Source: Streptomyces clavifer (GTDB lineage Bacteria > Actinomycetota > Actinomycetes > Streptomycetales > Streptomycetaceae). Taken from it: DNA of 64,000 nt. Location: the NCBI GenBank assembly GCA_014651175.1, contig BMWJ01000003.1, positions 124,001-188,000 on the forward strand, written 5' to 3'. The notes under the pieces are model-generated. The model did not search any database and was not told where the DNA came from. It saw only the letters and a program-made list of their open reading frames with translations. The translations under genes and the position numbers were made by a program. Shown here piece by piece: positions 19,172-28,240 of this stretch (position 1 is its first letter; the number at the start of each line of letters is the position of its first letter).

Positions 19172-20689
19172 TCAGACCAGCCGGATCATGTTCCAGGACA
19201 TCGGTTCCAGGGTCGCGGTCAGCGTGCCGCCGGCCAGGACGGTGCCCTCGGCCGGGTGCGGTGCGACCCGCTCGGGCTCGGCGAGGGTGTTGCGGGCCTC
19301 TGGGTCGGCGTCGGCGATCACCTGGTGTTCGGCCACCTCGCTCAGTTCGAGCCCGTGCAGGGCGACTTCGAGGGGCAGTGCGGTGGACTGGCTGCGGTTG
19401 ACCGCGAAGACGGTGACCGCCCCGGACCCGGGGTCGCGCACGGCGGTGGCGTGCAGCAGGTCCGCCTCGCCGTACTTGGCCGTCCCGTACGTGGGCGAGT
19501 CCACCCGTACGTCCAGGACCTGGCCCCGCCCGTACCGCGCGGCCTGCGCGAACGGGAAGAAGGTCGTCTGGCGCCAGGCCGGTCCACCGGGCTCGGTCAT
19601 GATCGGCGCGATCACGTTGACCAGCTGGGCGAGGCAGGCGACGGTGACCCGGTCGGCGTGGCGCAGCAGCGCGATGAGGAGGCTGCCGAAGACGACGGCG
19701 TCCGTGACGCTGTAGTTGTCCTCCAGCAGCCGCGGGGCCTCGGGCCAGTCGAGCGGGTTCTCCACCGAGTCGTGGTGGTAGCGGGCCATGTACCAGACGT
19801 TCCACTCGTCGAAGGAGAGATTGATCTTCTTCGTCGACTTGAGCCGGGCACCGATGTGGTCGCAGGTGGCGACGACGCTCTCGATGAAGGACTCCATGTC
19901 CACGGCCGAGGCCAGGAAGGAGTCGCGGTCGCCGTCGGTCTCCTCGTAGTAGGCGTGCAGGGAGATGTGGTCGACGACGTCGTACGCCTCGGCGAGGACC
20001 GTCGCCTCCCAGGCGGCGAAGGTCGGCATGGAGCGGCTGGAGGAACCGCAGGCGACGAGCTCGACGGACGGGTCGATCTGGCGCATCGCGCGCGCCGTGG
20101 CGGCGGCGAGGCGCCCGTACTCCTCGGCGGTCTTGTGGCCGGTCTGCCAGGGGCCGTCCATCTCGTTGCCCAGGCACCACAGCTTGATCCCGAAGGGGTC
20201 CTTGTCGCCGTGGGCGACACGGCGGTCGGACAGCTCGGTGCCGGACGGGTGGTTGGCGTACTCCTGGAGCTCGATGGCTTCCTGGACGCCGCGGGTGCCG
20301 AGGTTGACGGCGAGCATCGGCTCGGCCTGCGGGCCGGTCTTCCGGAGGAAGTCCATGAACTCGGAGAGGCCGAAGCGGTTCGTCTCGGTGGAGCGCCAGG
20401 CCAGATCGAGGCGGCGGGGGCGCTCGTCGGCGGGGCCGACGCTGTCCTCCCAGCGGTACCCGGAGACGAAGTTTCCGCCGGGGTAGCGGATGGCGGTGAC
20501 GCCGAGTTCGCGGACGAGGTCCAGGACGTCGGTGCGCAGTCCCGCCTCGTCGGCGGACGGGTGGCCGGGCTCGAAGATGCCGTCGTAGACGCAGCGGCCG
20601 AGGTGTTCGACGAAGGATCCGAAGAGCCGGGGGTTCACCTCGCCGACGGTGAAGGCGGGGTCGAGGGTGAAGCGCGCGGTGCGGGTCAT
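19172..20689 (-). CDS. abfA: Alpha-N-arabinofuranosidase, GH51, cytosolic
   Basis: 505 aa glycosidase that releases L-arabinose from arabino-oligosaccharides. The GH51 acid/base Glu176 lies in CLGNEMDG and the nucleophile Glu295 in SFDEWNVW; the C-terminal beta-sandwich is complete to the end EPMSWNMIRLV. No signal peptide, so it acts on imported oligosaccharides. The ATG follows TAAGGAAG; in-frame starts further upstream are unsupported. The sugar-regulon operator sits directly upstream (20703-20726), which ties L-arabinose release to the importer and dehydratase genes across the terminator. Confidence 0.93.
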   Translation of the reverse strand: MTRTARFTLDPAFTVGEVNPRLFGSFVEHLGRCVYDGIFEPGHPSADEAGLRTDVLDLVRELGVTAIRYPGGNFVSGYRWEDSVGPADERPRRLDLAWRSTETNRFGLSEFMDFLRKTGPQAEPMLAVNLGTRGVQEAIELQEYANHPSGTELSDRRVAHGDKDPFGIKLWCLGNEMDGPWQTGHKTAEEYGRLAAATARAMRQIDPSVELVACGSSSRSMPTFAAWEATVLAEAYDVVDHISLHAYYEETDGDRDSFLASAVDMESFIESVVATCDHIGARLKSTKKINLSFDEWNVWYMARYHHDSVENPLDWPEAPRLLEDNYSVTDAVVFGSLLIALLRHADRVTVACLAQLVNVIAPIMTEPGGPAWRQTTFFPFAQAARYGRGQVLDVRVDSPTYGTAKYGEADLLHATAVRDPGSGAVTVFAVNRSQSTALPLEVALHGLELSEVAEHQVIADADPEARNTLAEPERVAPHPAEGTVLAGGTLTATLEPMSWNMIRLV

Positions 20690-20702
20690 GGCTTCCTTAC
20701 TC

Positions 20703-20726
20703 GTTCGGTATATCGAATGCTGCTCG
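20703..20726 (-). promoter_or_regulatory. Sugar-regulon operator, copy 3
   Basis: On the minus strand: CGAGC, six bases, then CGATATACCGAAC, ending 13 bases before the abfA ATG. Spacing is identical to copies 1 and 2, with two mismatches to copy 2. Confidence 0.6.
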
Positions 20727-21369
20727 TAGCCTCGAACGGGACCGTAGGGTTCACCATCCGCGGGCGTCAATGCCCTTGCGCGCGCTTTCGCGGAGCCTGC
20801 AGCGCCATGGACCGGTACACGGGGCCGGGTCCGATCACCGGAACCACCAGCCGGATCGCCGGACGGCCGGCCCGGGTGCCCGCGCCGGACGCCCGGCCCG
20901 GTTCCCGTCAGGCGGTGCCGGGCCCGGCCTGCCACGCCGCGTCGCGGGCGGCCGGGGCGGCACACGGCGTCAGCTGGTCGACGCCCAGGGAGGCCGGCAA
21001 CGCCACGGCAGTACGAGGCGCTCGGCCTTGGGCGCGGCCGTCGTCCGGGCACCCGCGGCGATGGACTGGACCGATGGCCGCTTCGCGGGCAGGACCGCCC
21101 CGTCCGACCGCGTCCGCATCCCCCCGGGCAACTCGCCGGCACCGGAGGGGCCGGTGCCGGCGTCCCGACCGCCCGCACACTCCGAGGCCCCGCCGCGCCC
21201 GGACCGGGCCGAAATGTCTCGGCGGCCGTTCACGCAGGACGCCCGGCCGGGAACCCCGGCCGGGCGTCTGCTCGGACTCGTTCACCGCGGCACGCATGTG
21301 ATCACGCGCCGCGGCCACATCTGGTATCCGCCTGGCGGAACGCCGCCCCCGGATGCGAGGGGGGCGGGA
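20727..21369. other. Long gene-poor region
   Basis: About 640 bases. Open frames here are long only because stops are rare at this GC content; none gives a recognisable domain or has a convincing ribosome site. It contains the hairpin at 21238-21268 and otherwise nothing identified. It could be a decayed gene. Confidence 0.4.
21238..21268. terminator. Strong hairpin downstream of the ohr gene
   Basis: GACGCCCGGCCGG and CCGGCCGGGCGTC pair perfectly over 13 bp around a GAACC loop. It lies about 100 bases past the ohr stop and would end that transcript. Confidence 0.65.
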
Positions 21370-21798
21370 TCAGGCGACCGACAGCGCGACCTCGATGTTG
21401 CCTCGAGTGGCGTTCGAGTAGGGGCACACCTGGTGCGCCTGCTCGACGAGCGACTGCGCGGTGGCGCGGTCGACGTTCGGGATGGTGGCGGTGATCGCCA
21501 CCTCCAGGCCGAATCCGCCGGCCTCGGTCTTGCCGATGGAGACCGCCGCGGTCACCGTCGAACCGGTGATGTCGGCCTTCGCCCTGCGGGCGACGACGCC
21601 GAGCGCCCCCTGGAAGCAGGCGCTGTAGCCGGCCGCGAAGAGCTGCTCGGGGTTGGTGCCCGCACCGCTCCCGCCCATCGCCTTCGGCGGGTTGACGACG
21701 ACGTCGAGGTTGCCGTCGTCGGAGGAGACGCGGCCGTCCCGGCCGTTCGAAGCGGTGGCGACGGCGGTGTAGGCCACGTCTATGTGCTGGATGGTCAT
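21370..21798 (-). CDS. ohr: Organic hydroperoxide resistance protein (Ohr/OsmC family)
   Basis: 142 aa thiol peroxidase that reduces organic hydroperoxides. Both catalytic cysteines are present: Cys61 in SACFQGAL and Cys125 in the Ohr-type VCPYSNATRGNI. The VCPYSNATRG block separates Ohr from general OsmC proteins. The start is the ATG at 21798 with GGAGGAAT upstream. Ohr genes are often controlled by an adjacent OhrR (MarR type), but here the nearest MarR gene is 1.9 kb away, beside an oxidoreductase. Confidence 0.92.
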   Translation of the reverse strand: MTIQHIDVAYTAVATASNGRDGRVSSDDGNLDVVVNPPKAMGGSGAGTNPEQLFAAGYSACFQGALGVVARRAKADITGSTVTAAVSIGKTEAGGFGLEVAITATIPNVDRATAQSLVEQAHQVCPYSNATRGNIEVALSVA

Positions 21799-21927
21799 AC
21801 CGGTGATTCCTCCTGCTGATGCGTCGCGGCTCGCGCCCACGGACCGCGACGGCCTGAGCCGAGCCTAACGGGTGACCGGCGCGGCACCCGGATCGCCCGT
21901 CACTCGGAACTCCGATAGGCAGGGGGC

Positions 21928-22398
21928 ATGCAGACCTTCCTTCCGTACGCCGACTTCCGCCGGAGCGCCCTCACGCTGGACCTGCGGCGGCTCGGCAAGC
22001 AGCGGGTGGAGACGCTCCAGGTCCTGCGAGGACTCACCGTCCCCGGCTACGGCTGGCGGCACCACCCCGCGGTCCGCATGTGGACCGGGTACGAGGAGGC
22101 TCTCGTGCGCTACGGACTGCACATGTGCGCCGTGTGGACCGCCGGGGGCAGAGCGGACACCTGTGCGGCGACCCTCCGCGCGGACCTCTCGGCGTCGCTC
22201 GGGCGCACCACCGTCCGGTCGGCCGCCGAACTCGCGGCGGCGGCCGAACTGCCCCCGTGGCTGGGTGATGAGACGTTCCATCGGAGCCACCGTTCCGCGC
22301 TCGTGCGCAAGGACCCGGAGTACTATCGCCCGCTCTTCCCGGACGTGCCGCCCGACGCTCCGTACGTGTGGCCGCCCTCGGACCGCGGAGGCCGGTGA
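21928..22398 (+). CDS. MSMEG_6728-like protein, pyrimidine-dimer glycosylase family
   Basis: 156 aa protein that starts MQTFLPYADFRRSA and has LDLRRLGKQRVE and HPAVRMWTGYE near the N-terminus, as in the small pyrimidine dimer DNA glycosylase (T4 endonuclease V-like) family found in actinobacteria. The RLGKQRVE segment is the conserved core. A later part with SHRSALVRKDPEYYRPLFPD is also typical. If correct it would excise UV photoproducts, but most members are untested. Confidence 0.7.
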   Translation: MQTFLPYADFRRSALTLDLRRLGKQRVETLQVLRGLTVPGYGWRHHPAVRMWTGYEEALVRYGLHMCAVWTAGGRADTCAATLRADLSASLGRTTVRSAAELAAAAELPPWLGDETFHRSHRSALVRKDPEYYRPLFPDVPPDAPYVWPPSDRGGR

Positions 22399-22532
22399 CG
22401 GGTGCGGCGGCGGACACCGGGCGTGCGCCTGCCACCCGGCGGCCCGTGGCTCCGGTTCGCCCGTGGTCGTCGCAGGTGCGGCGTCCCCGCACGCACCCGG
22501 ACGACGATCACGGGCTCACGGCCGGCGACGGG

Positions 22533-23555
22533 TCAGGCGTCGAGCGAGACGATCATCTTGCCGGTGTTCTCGCCGCGCAGCAGGCCGAGGAAGGCGGCGA
22601 AGCCGTTCTCGATGCCTTCGGCCTTCGTCTCGTTGTACTTGAGCTCGCCGGAGGCCAGCCATCCGGCCACGTCCTGGACGAACTGCGGCTGGAGCGCGGC
22701 GTGGTCGCCGACCAGCATGCCCTGGAGGCGCAGCCGCTTGCCGATGACCAGGGCGAGGTTGCGCGGGGCCGGGCTGGGCTCCGTGGCGTTGTACTGCGCG
22801 ATCATTCCGCAGATGGTGGCGCGGCCGTGCAGGTTGAACGAGGAGATCGCGGCCTCCAGGTGCTCGCCGCCGACGTTGTCGAAGTAGACGTCGATGCCGT
22901 CCGGGGCGGCCTCGCGGAGCTGGTCCCTGACGGGGCCCTTCTTGTAGTTGAAGGCGGCGTCGAAGCCGTACTCCTCGACGAGGAGCTTGACCTTCTCGTC
23001 GGAGCCGGCCGAGCCGATGACCCGGGAGGCGCCCTTGATCTTCGCCATCTGGCCGACCTGGCTGCCGACCGCGCCGGCCGCGCCGGAGACGAAGACGGCG
23101 TCGCCCTCCTTGAAGGAGGCGACGTCGAACAGGCCCGCGTAGGCGGTGAGGCCGGTCATGCCGAGCACGCCGAGGTAGGCGGAGAGCGGGGCGAGCGAGG
23201 CGTCGACCTTCACCGCGTGCTTGGCGGGGACGTCGGCGTACTCGCGCCAGCCGAGGCCGTGCAGCACGTGGTCGCCCACGGCGAAGCCGTCGGCCCCGGA
23301 CGCGACGACCTCGCCGACCGCGCCGCCCTCCATGGGGTGGTCGAGCTTGAAGGGCGGGGTGTACGACTTCACGTCGTTCATCCGGCCGCGCATGTAGGGG
23401 TCGACCGAGAAGTGCAGGTTGCGGACGAGTACGCGACCCTCGCCGGGAGCGGTCACCGGCACCTCACGCAGCGCGAAGTCGGAGGCCTCGGGCCAGCCCT
23501 GCGGACGGGCGACGAGGTGCCATTCACGGCTGGAGGCGGGGAGTGCTGCAGACAT
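22533..23555 (-). CDS. NADP-dependent alkenal/one oxidoreductase (MDR family, no zinc)
   Basis: 340 aa medium-chain reductase of the leukotriene-B4-dehydrogenase/YncB type, which reduces the double bond of reactive alkenals and enones. Typical blocks: SVDPYMRGRM, GHVLHGLGWREYA-like region (here GDHVLHGLGWREYA), the GMTGLTAYAGL helix and the nucleotide motif SGAAGAVGS. No zinc ligands are present. The ATG 23555 has GGAGAA upstream. It is divergent from a MarR gene, which probably controls it in response to electrophiles. Confidence 0.9.
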   Translation of the reverse strand: MSAALPASSREWHLVARPQGWPEASDFALREVPVTAPGEGRVLVRNLHFSVDPYMRGRMNDVKSYTPPFKLDHPMEGGAVGEVVASGADGFAVGDHVLHGLGWREYADVPAKHAVKVDASLAPLSAYLGVLGMTGLTAYAGLFDVASFKEGDAVFVSGAAGAVGSQVGQMAKIKGASRVIGSAGSDEKVKLLVEEYGFDAAFNYKKGPVRDQLREAAPDGIDVYFDNVGGEHLEAAISSFNLHGRATICGMIAQYNATEPSPAPRNLALVIGKRLRLQGMLVGDHAALQPQFVQDVAGWLASGELKYNETKAEGIENGFAAFLGLLRGENTGKMIVSLDA

Positions 23556-23600
23556 GGGCTCGGGTTCTCCTTGATGGCTCACGGGGGAAGCGAAAAATGC

Positions 23601-23613
23601 TTCATGACGTGAA
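23601..23613. promoter_or_regulatory. Candidate MarR operator in the divergent promoter region
   Basis: TTCATGACGTGAA is an inverted repeat (TTCA/TGAA, five-base centre). A second small palindrome, CTTGTCAAG, lies at 23639-23647 and contains, on the minus strand, a TTGACA -35 element for the oxidoreductase gene. The region is AT-rich against its surroundings. Confidence 0.45.
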
Positions 23614-23668
23614 ACAACCATGCGCCCGAATATTTCACCTTGTCAAGTAATTGGGTAAGCTGAGTGTC

Positions 23669-24112
23669 ATGGCCACCTCGCGCTCGGACCCACTGACCCT
23701 CGACGTCATAGAACTCATCGGCGGCGTCGTGGCGCGCTACCACGAGGAGTACGACCGGGCCGCGGCCGCGCACGCCCTGACCGGCGCCCAGGCCCGGGTG
23801 CTCGGACTGCTCTCCCTCGAACCGATGCCCATGCGCAAGGTTGCCCGGAAGCTCAAGTGCGAACCGTCGAACATCACGGGGATAGTCGACCGCCTGGAGC
23901 TCCGCGGCCTGGTGGAGCGCCGCCCCGACCCCGCCGACCGTCGGGTGAAACTGGCCGCCCCGACCCAGGAGGGCATCCGGACGGCCCGGCAGCTGCGGGA
24001 TGCGCTGGACTTCGCCCGCGAGCCGCTCGCGGAGCTGTCCGAGGCCGAACGGACGGTGCTGCGCGACCTGCTCCGCCGGATGCTCGGCACGGAGGCGGAC
24101 GACGACTCCTAG
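23669..24112 (+). CDS. MarR-family transcriptional regulator
   Basis: 147 aa winged-helix regulator. The MarR core is clear: LTGAQARVLGLLS, MRKVARKLKCEPSNITGIVDRLE recognition region (seen at about residues 56-78) and the wing RRPDPADRRVKL. It is divergent from the enone oxidoreductase gene and the gap holds palindromes, so auto-regulation and control of that neighbour are likely. The ATG at 23669 was preferred to a TTG at 23651. Confidence 0.9.
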   Translation: MATSRSDPLTLDVIELIGGVVARYHEEYDRAAAAHALTGAQARVLGLLSLEPMPMRKVARKLKCEPSNITGIVDRLELRGLVERRPDPADRRVKLAAPTQEGIRTARQLRDALDFAREPLAELSEAERTVLRDLLRRMLGTEADDDS

Positions 24113-24125
24113 AGCCGCGTCGAGC

Positions 24126-24142
24126 ACCCCACCCGGTGGGGT
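24126..24142. terminator. Short hairpin between convergent genes
   Basis: ACCCCA pairs with TGGGGT around a five-base loop, in the 31-base gap between the MarR gene and the next minus-strand gene. Weak but well placed. Confidence 0.4.
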
Positions 24143-24143
24143 C

Positions 24144-24854
24144 TCAGGTGCAGAACCAGAGCCAGCGGGTGCAGGTCTCGCCCGGTGACGGAGTCGGTAC
24201 GGGATCCTTCGGAGGCTCCGGCTGCGTCGGCTCCCCGGTCGGCCCCTCGGGGCTCGACGAACCGGTGGGCGAATCGGAGCCGTCCGGCTCCGACGGCGTG
24301 GACGCGGAGGGCGGAGCGTCCTCGGAGGCGGGGGCGGAGGAGGACGACGCGGACGGCCCGGGCTCCCCCGGCTCCGTCGAGCCGGACGGCTCCCCGCCCG
24401 GGGAACGGGAAGCGCCGACCGGAGTCGTGGTGGGTGGGTCCACCGGCCCCGGAGCGTCGTCGGACACGGTGCTCGACGAGGGGACGGGGGCCGCTTCGGC
24501 GGAGGCCGAGGACTCACTCACGTACTCCGCGGCGCCGTCGTCGCCCCCGGGCTCGATGGCCAGCTCGGCCAGGCTCAGCGCGCCGACGGCCAGCAGCACA
24601 CCCAGCGCCGCCAGCAGTACCCCGCGCCCGCGGCGCCGGTGCGTCCGGCGGCCACGTCCCCGGGTGTCGGCGGCCCGGGCACGCCGACGCTGCCCTCCGG
24701 CCCCGGAGGGCTCGAGGGTTTCGCCCGGCCGTTCCGGCTCGTGACCGGAGTGCGCCGGGTCGGCGTAAGGGACCAGCGCGTCGGCGGGGGTTCCACAACC
24801 GGCGCAGGCCAGGGCGCCGTTGAGGTGCCGTTGGCACGGGTGGCAGTAATCCAT
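24144..24854 (-). CDS. SCO2400-family zinc-ribbon membrane-anchored protein
   Basis: 236 aa. The N-terminus has a four-Cys zinc ribbon (Cys4, Cys7, Cys17, Cys20) in YCHPCQRHLNGALACAGCG, then an Arg-rich stretch, one membrane segment (about residues 78-98, GVLLAALGVLLAVGAL) and a long Ser/Pro/Gly/Glu-rich tail ending CTRWLWFC. The topology suggests the ribbon inside and the low-complexity tail outside. It resembles a Streptomyces-specific family of unknown function; the disordered tail is typical. Confidence 0.7.
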   Translation of the reverse strand: MDYCHPCQRHLNGALACAGCGTPADALVPYADPAHSGHEPERPGETLEPSGAGGQRRRARAADTRGRGRRTHRRRGRGVLLAALGVLLAVGALSLAELAIEPGGDDGAAEYVSESSASAEAAPVPSSSTVSDDAPGPVDPPTTTPVGASRSPGGEPSGSTEPGEPGPSASSSSAPASEDAPPSASTPSEPDGSDSPTGSSSPEGPTGEPTQPEPPKDPVPTPSPGETCTRWLWFCT

Positions 24855-24977
24855 GGCGCCCGCAGACTAGACGGGCGGGGAAGGGCCGAGGAAGGCGCCC
24901 AGGTGAGGATCTTGTGTGGAATCCCGGATTCCGAAGCGCGGCGCCCGATACGCGTGAGAAGCGGCAGGATGGGCACC

Positions 24978-25550
24978 ATGACCGCTCCCGCCCCGTTCGG
25001 GCCGCTCCAGTTCCAGCTCGTCCTGCTGCGACGGATGGCCGACCACCAGCCGGATCTGGTGGAGGACGCCCGGCACGAGCTGAGTGCCTCGCTCGCCGAG
25101 ATGCGGGAGGCGAACCGCCGCTGGCAGGCCATGCTGCGCGCCCCGCGCGGCCGGGGGGCACTGCGCCGCTACCGCTCCGTGCTCGGCGAGCCGGAGAGCT
25201 CGGTACGCCGCAGGGTCGGCGACCTGGAGTGCGACGCACTGCGGTGGCCGCTGCCGCTCTGGCCCGGTCTGCGGTTCGAGGTGATGGCCGGCCCCGGCGG
25301 CGCCGTGTGGAACGAATGGCTGGTCCGCGCACCCGGAGCGCCCGGCCCGGAGTTGGGCGGCGTCCGGGACCTGCGCCCGTGGTCCTGCACCGTGGACGAG
25401 GTCGCCAGGGCCTTCGCCCCCGTCCGGCCGATGGAGGGCAGTGCGCCGACCCGCTGGGCGCTGGCCCTCAGCGACCCGGCCGACCACCGGCCGTACGTCG
25501 CCGAATTCACCTGGGGCCTGTTCCAGCGGCTGCTTCCCGGCACCCTCTGA
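24978..25550 (+). CDS. Conserved hypothetical protein
   Basis: 190 aa soluble protein with no motif I recognise. The first half is helical and Arg-rich (LLRRMADHQPDLVEDARHE); the second has several Trp residues, with WNEWLVRAPG and a C-terminal EFTWGLFQRLLPGTL. The ATG at 24978 has GGCAGG 9 bases upstream, and ATG 24969 would abut it. It lies 132 bases before the mbl-like gene on the same strand. Confidence 0.6.
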   Translation: MTAPAPFGPLQFQLVLLRRMADHQPDLVEDARHELSASLAEMREANRRWQAMLRAPRGRGALRRYRSVLGEPESSVRRRVGDLECDALRWPLPLWPGLRFEVMAGPGGAVWNEWLVRAPGAPGPELGGVRDLRPWSCTVDEVARAFAPVRPMEGSAPTRWALALSDPADHRPYVAEFTWGLFQRLLPGTL

Positions 25551-25682
25551 CATCTGGCGCCCCGTCAGCCCGGTTCCCCCCTACGGCTCACCCAGCGCGC
25601 GCCGCCCCTCCCCCGGCGGGACGATGCCAGGAGAGCCGGCTGCCGCCGGCGCCCCCGCCAGCGCCTCTCGGGAGAACCTGCC

Positions 25683-26720
25683 GTGACCGTCAGTCTCGAA
25701 CAGTTGCGCCGTTGCCACGTCGCCGTCGACCTCGGGGCCGCGAGGACCCGCGTGTACGTCAAGGGAGTGGGGCTCGTCGTCGACGAGCCCAGTGTCGCCG
25801 CCGTGAACACCCGTACCGGCTCGCTCATCGCCGTCGGCGCCCTCGCCGAACAGATGACCGGCCGCACGCCCGCGTACATCCGGGTGGTCCGCCCGGTCTC
25901 CGGCGGGACCGTCGTCGACATCGACATGGCCCAGCGCATGCTGCGCCATCTGCTCGGCGAGAAGCTCCGCCGCCAGCTGCGCCGCAAGCCCCGGCTCCGC
26001 GCCGCCGCCTGCACGCCGCACGACAGCGATCCACTGGCCCAGCGGGCCACCGTCGAGACCCTCGTCGGGCTCGGTGCGCGCCGGGTGGAGCTGGTCGACA
26101 CCCTGATCGCGGCGGCCGTCGGCTGCGGGCTGCCGGTGGAACAGCCCACCGCGACCATGATCATGGTGTGCGGGGCCGCCACCACCCAGATCGCGGTGCT
26201 CTCCCTCGGCTCGATCGTGACGGCCGTCCGTATCCCGATCGGCGGCGAGGCCATCGACCAGGCGGTCATCCAGCACCTGCGCCAGCACCACGAACTGATG
26301 CTGCCCAGCCAGTCCGTACGCCCTCTGCAACTGGCGCTCCGCGGCAACGGTCTGACGCTCGGCGGGCCTGCGGTGACGGAGATCCACGGCCGCGACGTGG
26401 CCACCGGCCTGGCGCGTTCGGTGCAGGTCGACACGGCGGCCGTGCGGCAGGCGATCCACACCCCGCTGACCGCCGTGCTCGACGGCCTGGGCAAGGTGCT
26501 GCGCGACTGCCCGCCCGATCTGGTGGCCGACATCGCGGACTCCGGAATCATGATGGTCGGCGGCAGCGCCCTGCTGCCGGGGTTCGACCAGATGCTGCGT
26601 GACGCGACGGGCGTGCCGGTGCACATCGCCGAGCGGCCCGATGTCTGCTCCGTGCTCGGGCTCGGCGCCATGCTGGACGGCATGGTCCAGCCGCTGGTCC
26701 TCAACCCGCTCGCCGGCTGA
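25683..26720 (+). CDS. mbl: MreB-like actin homologue, Mbl type
   Basis: 345 aa actin-fold protein related to MreB. The phosphate-1 loop is visible as VDLGAARTRVYVKG and the EPSVAAV that follows is typical of MreB. The phosphate-2 loop, normally DIGGGT, reads VCGAATTQIAVLSLG here, so the conserved Asp is lost. Streptomycetes carry such a reduced second homologue, Mbl, which works with MreB in spore-wall assembly. It lies 17 bases before a GAF kinase gene and is probably co-transcribed. Nucleotide hydrolysis is doubtful on this sequence. Confidence 0.8.
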   Translation: MTVSLEQLRRCHVAVDLGAARTRVYVKGVGLVVDEPSVAAVNTRTGSLIAVGALAEQMTGRTPAYIRVVRPVSGGTVVDIDMAQRMLRHLLGEKLRRQLRRKPRLRAAACTPHDSDPLAQRATVETLVGLGARRVELVDTLIAAAVGCGLPVEQPTATMIMVCGAATTQIAVLSLGSIVTAVRIPIGGEAIDQAVIQHLRQHHELMLPSQSVRPLQLALRGNGLTLGGPAVTEIHGRDVATGLARSVQVDTAAVRQAIHTPLTAVLDGLGKVLRDCPPDLVADIADSGIMMVGGSALLPGFDQMLRDATGVPVHIAERPDVCSVLGLGAMLDGMVQPLVLNPLAG

Positions 26721-26737
26721 GACCCCCGGGGCTCCCT

Positions 26738-28240
26738 GTGGCCGGGACGCTCGAACTGCGGGCGACGCTCCAGCACCTCGTGGACACCGCCACGGCGCTC
26801 ACCGGCGCACGCTACGGCGCCCTGACCCTCGCCGACCAGGACGACGGCCACGTCACCGACCTGTTCACCACCGGCCTGACCGACGCCGAGCGCCGCCGCA
26901 TCGGCCGCATCCCGGACGGCCGCACAGGTGTCCTCGGGGCCCTCGTCGACGACCCGGAGCCGCTGCGCCTCGACGATCTGACCACCGACCCCCGCTCCTG
27001 CGGCATGCCGCCCGGCCACCCCCCGATGCACTCCTTCCTCGGCTCCTCGATCCGGGTGCGCACCGAGGTGCTCGGCAGCCTCTTCGTCACCGGGAAGAGC
27101 TCGGGGCACTTCACCGACACCGACACGGCACTGCTGCGACTGCTCGCCTCCCAGGCCGGGGCGGCGATCGGCGGTGCCCACCTGTACGAGGCGGCGCGGC
27201 AGCGGGAGCAGTGGATCGAGGGGGCCGCGGCCGTCACCAGGGCGCTGCTGACCGGCACCGGTACGACGGACGCCCTGATGACCGTCGCCGAGCGGGCCAG
27301 GGTGCTCGCCGGCGCGGTGGCCGGGGTGATCCTCCAGCCGACCGCGGACGGCGGGATGGAGATCGTCGCCGCCTCCACCCACGAGGACCCGGCGGGCATC
27401 GTCGGCACGGTCATCGAGCCGGGCTCGCCCGTCCTCGTCCAGCTCCTGGGCGGCGAGGAGGTGTTCGTCGAGGACTCGGCCACCGACCCCCGGATGACGA
27501 CGCACGTACGCTCCCGGTTCGGCCCCAGCATGATGCTGCCGCTGCAGAGCGGCGGCCGGCTCATCGGCACCCTCGCCCTGCCCCGGCGGCGCGGCGGCCC
27601 CCCGTACACGGCGGTGGACCGGCTGCTGGCCTCGCAGTTCGCCTCCCAGGCCGCGCTGGCCCTGCTGCTGGCGGACGCCCAGCACTACCGGGAGCAGCTC
27701 GCGGTCTACGAGGACCGCGACCGGATCGCCCGCGATCTGCACGACCTCGTCGTACAGCGGCTCTTCGCGACGGAGATGATGCTCGAGTCGACCCGTCGCA
27801 AGGACCTGTCGGGCGACGGCGAGACCGCCGAGCTGCTGGCGAAGGCCGTCGACGAGCTGGACTCCACGATCCAGGAGGTCCGGACGGCGATCTTCGCGCT
27901 GCAGCAGCCGCCGGCCGATGCCCCCACCACGTTCCGCGGCCGGGTGCTGCGCGAGACGGGCGGCGCCGCGGCGGTGCTCGGCTTCCAGCCGTCGGTGCAC
28001 TTCACCGGGGCGGTGGACGCCCTGGTGCCGGAGTCGGTCGACGGGCAGTTGCTCGGTGTGCTGCGCGGGGCGCTCGCCACCGCACACCGCCGGACGGGGG
28101 TGTCGGCCATCGAGGTGGAGGTGGACGCGACGGCACGTCTGCCCGACGGGCGCGCGGCGGTGCGTCTGGTGGTCGCCGACGACGGGCGCACGGAGAGCGG
28201 CACCCGGTCGCCGACCGTCATCTGGCAGGCGCCGCTCTGA
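26738..28240 (+). CDS. GAF-domain sensor histidine kinase with degenerate ATPase domain
   Basis: 500 aa, DevS-like in layout: two GAF domains (about residues 5-150 and 165-315), then a HisKA_3 dimerisation domain with the phospho-acceptor region DRIARDLHDLVVQRLF (His about 338). The C-terminal part is much reduced. The usual N-box is replaced by LRGALATAHRRTG, and after VVADDGRTESG the chain ends without the glycine-rich G2 box. It is therefore doubtful that it can bind ATP by itself. No transmembrane segment. GTG start without a clear ribosome site, 17 bases after mbl, so coupled expression is likely. The last 23 bases overlap the convergent Lrp gene. Confidence 0.8.
   Translation: MAGTLELRATLQHLVDTATALTGARYGALTLADQDDGHVTDLFTTGLTDAERRRIGRIPDGRTGVLGALVDDPEPLRLDDLTTDPRSCGMPPGHPPMHSFLGSSIRVRTEVLGSLFVTGKSSGHFTDTDTALLRLLASQAGAAIGGAHLYEAARQREQWIEGAAAVTRALLTGTGTTDALMTVAERARVLAGAVAGVILQPTADGGMEIVAASTHEDPAGIVGTVIEPGSPVLVQLLGGEEVFVEDSATDPRMTTHVRSRFGPSMMLPLQSGGRLIGTLALPRRRGGPPYTAVDRLLASQFASQAALALLLADAQHYREQLAVYEDRDRIARDLHDLVVQRLFATEMMLESTRRKDLSGDGETAELLAKAVDELDSTIQEVRTAIFALQQPPADAPTTFRGRVLRETGGAAAVLGFQPSVHFTGAVDALVPESVDGQLLGVLRGALATAHRRTGVSAIEVEVDATARLPDGRAAVRLVVADDGRTESGTRSPTVIWQAPL

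Noticed and set aside
20770-21819. 349-codon plus-strand frame in the gap after abfA
   Set aside because: It overlaps ohr in antisense, shows no domain and no ribosome site. Frames this long arise by chance at this GC content.
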